A DNA stretch of 64,000 nucleotides from Liopterus haemorrhoidalis (lineage: Eukaryota > Arthropoda > Insecta > Coleoptera > Dytiscidae), in assembly GCA_963971575.1 (NCBI GenBank), contig OZ020625.1, forward strand, positions 14,919,646-14,983,645. Direction: 5' to 3'. The notes under the pieces are model-generated. The model was not told where the DNA came from. It made no database searches and saw only the letters and a list, made by a program, of their open reading frames with translations. The position numbers were made by a program, and so were the translations under genes. Below, in pieces: positions 34,349 through 44,630 of the stretch (position 1 is its first letter; each line of letters starts with the position of its first letter).

Positions 34349-34626
34349 GATTTTTGTCTCGTCTTCCCCTTTAGTTTAAGGTTATTTTCACTTATTACCA
34401 CTTGATAACAGTAAAAACAATTTAAAACTGATTTTAAAATAATATATATAACATAAAACTTAACAAAACGTAACAATATAACAATATAATAACAACAAAA
34501 CTATAGTAAAATGCAAAAATATATTTTGAACCAATATAACTCAACGAAAAAACTGCCATGAATGTCTATTTCTGTAGTTGCTTAAAATCCCACCAGATGT
34601 CATACCTCTTAGCAATTTTTCCCTAT

Positions 34627-36655
34627 AGGGGAAAAATTTTAAGATCGTAGCGCCACGCGGATTTTTTTGAAACCATTCTAAATCAGATACCACTTGACAT
34701 TTACTAGTAAATAATAGCGAAAAGTGTATCAAAAAACGACAAAAAATAAATAATTGTTTGGGATTTTCTGATTTTGTGAAGTGACATTACTTGTAAACAT
34801 CTAAAATACTACATTTTGTGATCTGGTTTTAAGTTATGGCGGTTTTCCATTGTCGATTATATTAACTATATTGGGGGAAATAATAATTCCCGTATTGTTT
34901 ACCAAGGGGTAGAAATCTACAATGCTGGGCATATAATATTGTGTGGAGTCACTGAAAAAAACAGAGAGTTCATAAAGATTTATGCATTATGCCTACACTT
35001 GTGCATTACAAACCCCCACACAATAACAGGAATTTTCAAGATATGCGATAATAAATACAAAATTGAAAATATTTTTTGTAGTCACTATCATTAAAATGTA
35101 ATGAGCAAACTTTGATACAAGGGCTCACTTTTTTTCCAATTTTTAAATTGTTTATCTAAACATCGCGTCGATTCCTAACCTCTTGCTTTCCCAATTTTGT
35201 TTCGAACCATACGGTGTCTGATATTAGTGGAAACAAATGAAACGATATTTCCGGGTTTCTTCTTTTCAATGAATTGCACATAGGCACACAACAATATGTA
35301 TTATACATTTTTCAATGATTATAATAAAACTTTAAAAACAAACTTCATACAAAACCAATTGGGTACAACAAAGCCCGATGGCGGCGCTACAAGCGCTGTG
35401 AACAGCTGATGAAACGAGTAATGTGAAAGTTGTCCATATTTGTTTACATGTTAAATCATCGATTTGCAATGGATAATAAACAGCTATCTTTATTAAATTA
35501 TTTTAATTTTTTAAGTGCAACACCTTCTTCTAGGTGTGTAGTTGAAGGAGAAGAGTTGTTAAACGCCGGAAATCTTATGTTGTGCGGAATTTTGGACAAA
35601 AATGATGAGCATGTCAACATATGTGGGTTATGTTTACAAACAAGCAGTTTGAGATCACCACCTCACGAAGTCACTGGGAAATTAAAATTTACTAATGATG
35701 TTGAAGTTTTAAATATGTCCTGCACATGTAAAGCAGGAACTACATGCAAACACATTTCAGCTATCCTATTATTTTGTGCCAGGTGGTTAACAAACCAAAA
35801 TGAAAGAAGCCAAGATCAGGGCATTGATTGATTGTAATATTTGATTTTTCTTTTTTTTTTGTGTGGTTTCTGTTGGTTTTTCTTTTTGTTCCAGAAACAA
35901 TAGATTGAGTATGGAAATATTAACCAGCACAGATTTAAAATGCCTGTGGTCTACTTTTAAAAAACCTGTCTTACAACGGTATGAGCCGCAACCTCTGTTA
36001 GAAACTCCTTTCCTAAATAAATTGATTAAAAACAAAATCAGGCACTGAAGGTTCAGGGAAAATGTATTAGAAAAGCTGCGTACAGAATTTGAGACCGCTT
36101 GCCCTAATTCTGCATTAAAATTACACGGGTAGATATTTAATTATGTTCGAACAGGATTTTTATAATTTAGTGTTTGTTTTTTATTTAATTTGTTTAATAA
36201 ATACTAGTTTGTTATTATCTCTTCCACAACACCAAATTTATTAACAGTTCACAAATGGTTTCTAATTTGGAAAATAGTGGAAGTAAATATTTTTGTTACT
36301 TCCTTTTCTAGAGTGACAGCCAAACACACACCAATTTGTGTTATAATAACTCATTATAACATAAAGTAATATAAAAAAGAATAATAATTGCTATCAAAAG
36401 TTAATATAACAAACAAACTGCAACACTAACTTTTAAAAGCAATACAGACTTATGGACAATAGGCTTATGGATAATGGACAATAAAGCAATACAGACTAAC
36501 AATAAACTATTACTCGTTTCGCCTAGTTCAGTTTTAATCCGCTTGGCGTCACTTCATAGCGCTGTTGAGCCCAATACACAAAACGAAATGTTATATGATG
36601 TACACAAGTTCATGAAACGCTCACCAGATGGTAGGGTGCTTAGCTGCAAATCCCT
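34627..36655. mobile_element. ISL2EU-type element C, degenerate, butt-joined to B
   Basis: It starts AGGGGAAAAATTTTAAG immediately after the AT that follows element B. It ends TTAGCTGCAAATCCCT, followed by AT at 36656. The left part keeps a broken plus-strand nuclease start (34858-35090; GNNNSRIVYQG, HIILCG). The minus strand keeps a broken THAP domain (35330-35080; YCCVPMCNS, FHLFP, KVCSLHY). Both gene bodies are deleted, and element D is inserted at 35360. Confidence 0.82.
35360..36573. mobile_element. ISL2EU-type element D (second family), deleted, nested in C
   Basis: The ends TGGGTACAACA and GTTGAGCCCA are flanked by AT. The plus strand has the first nuclease exon (35469-35782; SWIM finger CTCKAGTTCKH) and part of a second exon (35895-36127). 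The minus strand has a THAP start (36345-36219; NWCVFGCHSRKG). The middle of both genes is missing. A near-identical inverted copy is at 48714-49911. Confidence 0.87.
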
Positions 36656-38214
36656 ATATGGCAAATCCAGTGCCTTCTTTTTGTTTTGATCCATCTGTAT
36701 ATATTTCGTATGTTTTCCCGAGTTTTGAATTGATTAATTTTATAGGATATTATTGTTTTTTATTTGTATTTCTGAACCAACTATATTATTAGGAAGATAG
36801 AATTCTAGTGGATATAAGAAGCATGTTAGATTAAAATTTCTTTCAACAGTAATTTTTGAAACTTTGTAACTCAAGAAACTATTCACTAGAGGAGGTAGTA
36901 TTCTGCGTTGCCAGTAAGGGGAGATGAGACATTTAGTTGAAAGATGTATAATATTATCGGTGAGGATATATAGTTTATTGGTGTACATATGTATGCAGCC
37001 AGAATTTGTTTGATAACGTTTTTCTTCTTATATTAAGAGGGAGTTCGTACCATTCAGCGAGTAGGCTGTGTTTAGGTGTTGATTGCATAGCTCCGATACA
37101 TAATCTGAGGTTTTTATGTTGTATTTTATTTAGTAATTCTAATAAACTATTAGTTGCAGAACCATACACTGTACAACCGTAGTCAATAATTGATCTAATT
37201 CTACACCTATAAAACGTAATGACTGTTGATACATCAGCACCCCATTTTTTCTTAGAAATTATTCTAAGCATATTAACAGCTGAATCACATTTTTTAACGA
37301 GATTACGAATGTGGGACTTAAAATTTAATTTTGCGTCTAAATGCATCCCTAGATATTTAATTTCTAGTACCAGGTTAATTTGTATTCCTCCCAAATTTAG
37401 TGACTTAGGGAGAGAATTTTGTCGGTGTCTCGTGAAACATACTATTTTTGTGTTATTCGCACATAGTTCTAGGCCGTGATTTCTGAGCCAATCAATTATT
37501 ATACGCATACCTATATTCAGAGAATGTTGTGTAACTGAAAATTTTGTTGAGGTGCAGTATATTATTTATTTATTTTACATCGGGCCATTTTTAGTTTTTG
37601 GATCTAAAGAGATCTATGATCCACTTCTTCTCTACTTCCAAATGTCGTTTCAATTGTTATTATTTCTTTCGATTTAGGAAAATGATGGAATGTTAAAGTG
37701 GGATTCTTTTTTATCCACGATTTACATTGTGGCACACAACCAGTGATGGGCGTTTACACGTAAACTTTAATTGTTTACGTTTACGTGTAAACTTATGTAA
37801 ACAATTGGTAAACTTGTCAACAATTTAAACAATGTAAACTTTGTAAACTGTCAAATAATGAGGTTAGTTTTAGTTATTTAATATGAATAATAGAGAGTTA
37901 ATGAACAAGTATATTCAGTTCAAAACAATAAGTTTATTAAAAAAATTGATGTGAAGTGTGAATTTTAACACATTTCAGGGTTTTGCAGGTATTTAATAAG
38001 TGAATGATGATTATTTGGGATGCCAAAACAAATTTTATGTCAAAATATTTTTTTATGAATTTTAATTCGAATGCCTATTACCATAATTTAAGTTTTTAAA
38101 GATGTGCAGTATTTTTTTTATATATCAAGGTTCATTAAGATTTTGAAAATTGCGCCTATGGCTTCCATTGGTTGTTTTTAGTCATAGCTCCTCCCCTTTG
38201 ATTTCGTGTACATT

Positions 38215-41200
38215 CAGGGGTACGTTCCAAAACATAAGTCTTGGAATTCGAGTTTACTCTAAGATAATGGGCTTGGGTCACCGGTCCGAAAAAAAAAAAA
38301 GAAATTAAGTTGGGAACACTGAAATTTTGCCAACTGTAACTAGAAGTTACTAGTTACTAGAAGTTATCCCTATTACACGATAACAATGATGAAATTATTG
38401 ATTTTATCATAAGTTTTGTTCCATTAAATTCCAATATAGTACTCTTATAACACATATAACATCATTATATTTCCTACAGTAGTACTACTATATTTTTAAC
38501 GATTGCCTTCAAATAATAAATTTTAGTTCTACAGATTTAGCCTCTACAATGTTACCACTAGATAAAAGTTAAATGTTTTTCCACTTTTTTTTTGTAGTAT
38601 TGCTGTACTGCACGCAAAATAGCGCGCACTACAAATTAAAATCTGTTTTATAATTAAATACTTTAATTGAACATATAAGTAAGAACATATTAATCCATGA
38701 AATACGTTTCTATTATTGTAAAGCGAATAATACTTAGAATTGGAGAGAAAACAAATATATAGATTATTAATATAGTTTAAGAAAAACATTAAACTGAAGG
38801 AGTTCAAAAGTGTTAGAGGCCAAGAATAAATACGCCAATAATAATTCGAAACAAATATCTGGAATATTAAAGACATTTAATTAAAAAAATGCCTTACATA
38901 ATAAGTGATATTTTTAAATCTGATATATCAGTAGAATATAATTTTACCTACGACAACCTGGTCTACAAGATATGCATGGAAATTTAGAACATTTAACTCT
39001 TTAACTGATTTATTTTTATACATTTTTGCAATGAATTTGTAATCAGTGATTCTTAAACTCTGGTCCGCGGGTAAAGGCCTTTAAGTGATTAAATTTGTTT
39101 TATATTGGAACTAGAAACTGTACAACTGCGGATTGGATGTACCTGAATGATATTAATTATAAAAAGGAAATTAGGAAATATGTAAATCCATTATATTTAA
39201 AATAACATACATACAGCGACTTAAAAAAGAGGATAGTGAGACAACTATAGTCTCCATATAAATTATATTTAACCAGAACTGTTAAATAATGATTATTTTT
39301 GTAATCAATTATTTGTGGAAAACCATTACTCATATAACCGCAATCAGATATTTGATTGAAATTACCTAAATAAACAGAATACAAAATTCTTGATACGATT
39401 AGAAATATTCAAAAAGTAATCAAATCTTTTCAAAACTATGTTAAAATTTGGAATTTTTCATATTCTCAAAATATTTAGGTCTGCGGCCAACATCGCTCTT
39501 AATTTTCGCTTCCCTTGAAATAAAACATTCATAAATAATAATCAATACACTTTATTATTCTAAAAAAACATTAACTTTTTCTTACATTTTATTACAATGT
39601 AAAATATATTTTACATACATGTTTATTATTTGAAAACATTTATCGTACGTATATGCAGGGCATATATTCAAAATAATAAACCAGTTAGATAAAAAAAATA
39701 AATAAAACACTAAAAAATCTGACGAGAAAAAAAAAATTAACTGTAGTTGTAGCCCTAATTATTTTAATAATTATCATACAATTTGTTGATTTTTAAAAAT
39801 TGTTGATGTGGTCATTTGCCAAAAGTAGAAACTAAGTGAAATCTTTTTCTGCACCTGTTATCCTACTATTCATTTTAACAACCAGTATGAGAGTATTTCA
39901 ATATTTTAAGAACTGATATGCTCGTACCGGTTGAATATTGTCACTGCATAAATTTAAGTATTTATTACAATATATATAGTTTAACACATTGGTATGCGAA
40001 TTTTTGTGACGGCATGTCATGACAATGTTTATTTAATAATTTAAAATAAAAATACGCCGTTAACCTGCCAAATTAAGGTAAGCTTAGAATTGCAATAAGG
40101 CGTTTACGAAAACTCTACCGGCAGATACCGGGAACATCAACTGCATTCGAAAACAAGTTCGGTGAACGTGTATAAGCATGTAGCTGTTTACCGACCGATA
40201 GATTTACTGGGGAAGATTTACTATACCCCACTCAATATAACCTTATTCTAGCTAAACTATTCTAACATAACTAGTATTCTGGCTAAAGCCTAGCCTAACC
40301 TAACCTTTTTAAGGATTATTTAAGCCTTCTGTATAGAGGCAGCACAAAAGGTTATGTTCAGTGGGGTATAGTAAAGATTGGCCGATGTACCATATCCACC
40401 GGTAGAGTTTTAAGTAAACGCCTAGTGATTTGGCCAAGATACACTTTAGGTATGCATATTTATATATAAAAAGAATGCTGTTCGGATAGCAGGATCACCA
40501 GACCTTAATCTTTTTCACTAGTTTATTGCACTGTCATTTATTATTTAATTATTAAAATTAATTTAGTTAACTAATACTTTTATTATGTCTTTCCATTTGA
40601 ATCCGGTCGCAGTAGCACTACAAATATTGTAAGTCGCAGCAAGAAAACCTTTTTCACTGTGCCCAGCACGTATTTTCTCGTTCTGATATCCAGGCCTTAT
40701 AGTGTTACATCGGACAGTGTTTCTTTGTTCCTCATTTTTTATCACATTTGACCATCTTATATCAAGATTCATTGTAAGCAACGGTTTTGAAAAACTTCGC
40801 GAAAATAATCTGGAATACAGAAAAATATTTAAAAAGTTTCCCTCAGTAGTCAAAACCAACATTTTTTAATAATAAATAGTTTAAATGTCATTTATAACAT
40901 TATAATATCTACTTACATTAATTATTTAAAATATGTACATATGTTTATTAAAGGTTAAACAATAAATGACATGTATCAAAATTTTACTAGTAGTTCTAAG
41001 TTTATAATAATAAGGTCTAAATTAATATTATATATGAATAAACCATATGTATTGATGTAATTTAGTTTCTAATTAATGTTCTTTATTAAATTGTTTACAA
41101 AATACTTCAAAATGAATTAAATATTACATGAATAAGTTAAATTAATTTACGGATTTTAGAAATGTTATCCAATAAACACGGCTTCTACTTTTCACATATT

Positions 41201-41797
41201 TTTTCGAAGTTGGGAACACTTCCCTTATCAGTTTTAGTACATTTGACACAGACTCAAGATAATGTGGTCATGTGATCATGTTTTGGAACGGCGATGTTAA
41301 GGTTAGGAGTGCTTATATGAAAATTCCCGCTAAAATATTGTCAACACGACATATTATTTTAAATAATTATTAATATCTTTAAATAGTGATGGATAAAAAG
41401 AAGAGGGAAGTATGTATTATTGCTGCTAATTTCAGTCAACAACGTATATCTATTAACGGTAATTTTAATAAATATTTACAAACTATTGTATGATAAATAC
41501 CTATTTATAATTAAGTAAAAGATTTCTTTTTTATTTCAGAATCATGAATTTCTGTGAATTTTTTTCCATGATTCCTGTTTGCCATAATTAATTTCTGTTA
41601 ATTTCGATATGTCAAAACTTACATTATATGCGTACGCATTCTGCGCATGGGAGTAAATATTACCCACCTTGCAAGCAGAGTTAAAAGAGTAAACTCTAGG
41701 GTTAACTCAAACCGGAAACTCGAATGTTTTGGAACGATCTTACTAAACTCAGAGTTAAGTTTAGAGTAAACTCCATAGGTTTTGGAACGTACCCCTG
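38215..41797. mobile_element. TIR element nested in the hAT-like element
   Basis: The ends CAGGGGTACGTTCCAAAAC and GTTTTGGAACGTACCCCTG are inverted. Related motifs (GGAACGATCTTACTAAACTC, CGAGTTTACTC) lie subterminally. The flanks share TTTCGTGTACA in inverse orientation, but no clean duplication is seen. A short exon-like plus-strand frame (41390-41460, MDKKKREVCIIAAN, then a donor) and a 99-codon minus-strand frame (40862-40563) have no recognised family. Confidence 0.6.
40096..40427. mobile_element. Foldback MITE with AGGCGTTTAC ends
   Basis: AGGCGTTTACGAAAACTCTACCGG at the left is complementary to the right end. An inner pair (TTTACTATACCCCACT and its complement) extends the hairpin. The target duplication is not clear. 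It is nested in the TIR element at 38215. Confidence 0.65.
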
Positions 41798-41936
41798 TAC
41801 ACGAAACTCATTCGTGTACACTGGTTATTAAATTTACGCTTTTAAAAATTAAATGCAACAATTGCCAAAATATAACTAGAATTTTGAAAAAATAATTTAA
41901 ACAATATAAAAATGCAAAAAAAAAAATAATAATATT

Positions 41937-42006
41937 GTCTCCTCTCGTAGGATTCGAACTCAAATTCTCGGGCAGAATGCAAGTATCTTAGCCACTGCAC
42001 CAAGAA
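41937..42006 (-). mobile_element. tRNA-like SINE head
   Basis: On the minus strand, TTGGTGCAGTGGCTAAG resembles an A box and AGTTCGAATCC a B box, at tRNA-like spacing, followed by an ATT/T-rich tail. A complete cloverleaf was not established, so a SINE or tRNA relic is preferred over a working tRNA gene. Confidence 0.5.
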
Positions 42007-42952
42007 ACACGTTACTCTTTAGCGTCTATATAACTATATAACTATAACATTATTAGCAAAAAAACACAAAAAATGCTTTTTGTTCCAAAAACATAATCTG
42101 ATCAAAAATTCCTGTTGTACTATTCCGGTTCACACCAATGTACATTACTTAGAATTTTTTCAGATTTTTAGTTTAAACCATCTGGGCTACAGGATGTGGA
42201 ACAAAATTTTTTTTGCACAATTTTGGCAAAAATCGCTTCAAAATAATTTATTTTGCAAAAATTAAAATTTGATCGTTAATCCACGTTCCAAGGGCTTTTA
42301 TTCGATACCCTACTCAGAATTTAAAAAAAAAAATTTTTTTTTCGATGAGCACATATTTGTTTATATTTTTAGGGGGATATGTTTTTTAGATGTTTTAGTA
42401 TTTTCTTTAGGGTGAAATTTAATGGTTTGTTAATAAAATTGTTAGACTGAATTTTTTAAAGAAAAAAGTTTTTTTATTTTTCATATTCATATTTACTAAT
42501 TTGTATGTAACACCTGTATAATGATGCAAATTCGATTTTTATTAATATGTATATTGGTTTGTCCTAATTTTATATACTTACTTTTTCATTTAAAATCGTT
42601 TCATTAAAATTTTATTATTTATAAAAATGTATTGAAAATGAGGTTCTGTAATTCAAAACAAGTGCGCATGTCTAAATCATTGTTTACATTGTTTACGTTG
42701 TTTACAAGAGTTTTTGTGTTTACTTTACATCATTGTTTACGCGTCAACAATGAGGTAACTTACATCATGTAACTTACGCGCCCATCACTGCACACAACAA
42801 AATGAATTGTTTTTTGCCATGATTCACAAAAATAAAACACAAACAACTAAAAAACACGTATTTCTCCATTGAACAAAACAAAACAATGTCACTTTCGTAT
42901 TTTCCGCAAATTGCCACCAGATGTCAGGGCGCTTAGGAAGTTTCCCCTATTC

Positions 42953-43722
42953 GATTCCTGTACCTATTCCTCATGAATGATAAAAAGTTGAGAACTTCAC
43001 ATTGTTTAATTCTAACGATATTGTTAATTTTATGTTGCTTGCGAGTGGTTTCGAGAGAAAACAATTAATTGCGCGCCTCATCATTCGATTCCTGTACCTA
43101 TTCTTCATGAATGGTAAAAAGTAAAGATTTTATTCAATAGCCTAATGCCTGGGCTACACCTGCATCTATCGTCGCTAAACTTCGGTTTAACGTGACATAC
43201 AGGCTAATGTGGCCAGTCACTATCGGTTTGCGTTCACAATATTAGCAGTGCGCGCCACTAGACACATGACGATAACTGAAGTGGCGGTTTTAGAGCGCAC
43301 ATCAAAGGAACTTGCGCAGAGCGTAGTATGTTCTGTTGGCGCATATTGTTGTTTAAACGGCATCATTTGAGGTTATGTTATACATATTTCTTTACAACTT
43401 ATTTGTGTCAAAATCAGATAAGATTATGTTTGAATTTGTAAAATTAAATGTAAAAAATAATTTTAGGGTGCAGTTATGATGGATATACACCATAATTTTA
43501 TTTAATTTACAGCAAAATAAATACGCTTGTACCTTGTAAACGTAAATAAAGTGTAGCGGCGAAAACGCAGATATGGCCACAAGTTGCGTTTTAGCACGAT
43601 ATCGATAGATGCAGTTTACCACGAATTTATATAGCGCGCAATTATCGGCAAAGCTTATAACGCAAGTGTGGCCCAGGCATTACTTGATCTGGTCCGCTGT
43701 AATATTCCTGTCTGTGCCGATA
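42953..43722. mobile_element. Foldback element relic with a MITE inside
   Basis: It has two diverged tandem units (CGATTCCTGTACCTATTCYTCATGAATG) with GCGAGTGGTTTCGAGAG and GCGCGCCTC, as in the large Foldback element. After a MITE (43145-43680) it continues CTTGATCTGGTCCGCTGTAA, matching 20008-20030. Confidence 0.65.
43145..43680. mobile_element. MITE with ATGCCTGGGC ends
   Basis: The ends ATGCCTGGGCTACACCTGC and GCAAGTGTGGCCCAGGCAT are inverted and flanked by TA. The intact Foldback sequence at 20007 shows the unoccupied site with one TA. Confidence 0.78.
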
Positions 43723-44630
43723 GACCATATTAGTGTGACGTCACACCTGTGCTGCCATCTGACAACCAGGGGGGTTTCACTCTAATAGCAGAAAAAATAC
43801 AATATGGCGTCTTGCTCATAGTTCTAAGTACGAACACGAGCAGCACCACCATACAACGCAACAACGAAGCTCCTCCCACGCTAAAAAAATATATATATGT
43901 AATAAATATACATGTAAGTTGTTACAATTAAATAATTATTTCTCTGAGTAATTGTTGTTGTTTTTTTGTATAATTCCTAACTGTAACATATCTAGATGTT
44001 ATAAGGAATTTTTAAATTACTAATTATTAGATGAAACAATTGTTATAATACTTTATTTTGTCTGTTTTAAATTCTATTATCGTTAATAGTATTTAAAATA
44101 GTCAAAATTTTATAACGATTGTTGTATCTAATAATAGTTTGTAATTTAGATATTCCTGAAATCCAATGAAGAATTTGAAATACCCGGGTTTTCCCCCACT
44201 CTAAATTATAGTGCTAAGTACGAACACTGCAGTTTAGCGCCGAACGTGGTTTCAAAATCTAACAAGAGAGTGAAGCATCTATTTCTATTTGATTTGTGCT
44301 GACAACTGAATCCTTTCGGTCAGAACTTTTTTCTATGCTTTCGGTTTTCTTTGTTCATTTGAAATACACGTCTCAATATTTTAATTTCCTTAATTTGTTG
44401 ATTAATCTTATTTTCGGCTCAAAAAATACATATATTTGGTAAGTACATACTAATGTATACAAATAAGATACTTTACATTGTTGAATAATGTTCTTATAAA
44501 CATACAAATAATGATTCGAAAATATATTTATAGGTTATGTTTTTAAATAATAAGAAAATCGAAATATATTTAATATTTATTTAATTAAATAAAACTTTGT
44601 AATTATTAATATTTTGTTTCAGAATGCATG
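43723..44630. repeat. Non-coding stretch with a hairpin and a direct repeat
   Basis: 43995-44160 forms a hairpin (ATTATTAGATGAAACAATTG and its near-complement), probably a MITE. CTAAGTACGAACAC occurs at about 43825 and 44215. No gene found; part of this may be the 5' region of the transposase relic that follows. Confidence 0.45.

Larger units (their letters stand above)
30556..34624. mobile_element. ISL2EU-type DNA transposon B, full length with two genes
   Basis: The 4,069 bp element begins AGGGGAAGTATTTTAAG and ends in the loosely complementary CTTAGCAATTTTTCCCT, with AT on each side. It contains two convergent, intron-bearing genes: a SWIM/YqaJ nuclease on the plus strand (30794-32399) and a THAP-DDE transposase on the minus strand (34348-32879). 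A THAP-DDE transposase plus a YqaJ nuclease plus a 2 bp AT duplication is the published definition of the ISL2EU (IS4EU) superfamily, recalled rather than searched. Between the genes (32400-32878) there is a four-fold AT-rich repeat around TAGTTTTACATGTGAT. Confidence 0.87.
29729..37550 (-). pseudogene. RNase H-bearing LINE split by ISL2EU elements
   Basis: Reading the minus strand, 37508-36656 encodes the end of reverse transcriptase (WLRNHGLELCANNTKIVCF, IRSIIDYGCTVYGSATNS) and the start of RNase H, YTDGSKQKEGTGFAI. After 6.1 kb of inserted transposons, the frame resumes exactly at 30555 with YDPQTEKDF. It continues with FHIELLAIYRATEYLL, ILTDSLSSIQKL and IWIKGHADIKGN (RNase H), then a Cys/His C-terminal finger (CPCSQG, LNHLFLSC). 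A frameshift lies near 30230. Such RNase H-plus-finger ends fit the I/R1/LOA-like clades. The 5' half is missing upstream of about 37550, where it abuts another transposon relic. Confidence 0.85.
37741..42790. mobile_element. Large hAT-like element without a visible transposase
   Basis: The ends CAGTGATGGGCG and CGCCCATCACTG are inverted. The 8 bp duplication CACACAAC lies at 37733-37740 and 42791-42798, and element A shows the empty site. The outer ~120 bases at each end are packed with GTTTAC/GTAAAC motifs, probably transposase-binding subterminal repeats. No hAT transposase motif was found in 5 kb; most of the interior is a nested TIR element. Confidence 0.85.
37574..42948 (-). mobile_element. 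ISL2EU-type element E, right-end relic split by a hAT-like element
   Basis: Segments 37574-37740 and 42791-42948 match the right half of element A and end GGAAGTTTCCCCT followed by AT. The minus strand encodes a THAP domain, VPQCKSWIKKNPTLTFHHFP, with one stop (RSL-TAG-IQKL). The left end is missing; it abuts the LINE at about 37550. A 5 kb hAT-like element fills the gap. Confidence 0.8.

Noticed and set aside
38544..39384. Two minus-strand open frames of 110 and 75 codons
   Set aside because: AT-rich, hydrophobic-looking translations with no domain, splice support or codon pattern; typical chance frames.
41937..42006. A functional tRNA gene
   Set aside because: Box-like motifs are present, but no convincing cloverleaf could be drawn and an ATT/T-rich tail follows.
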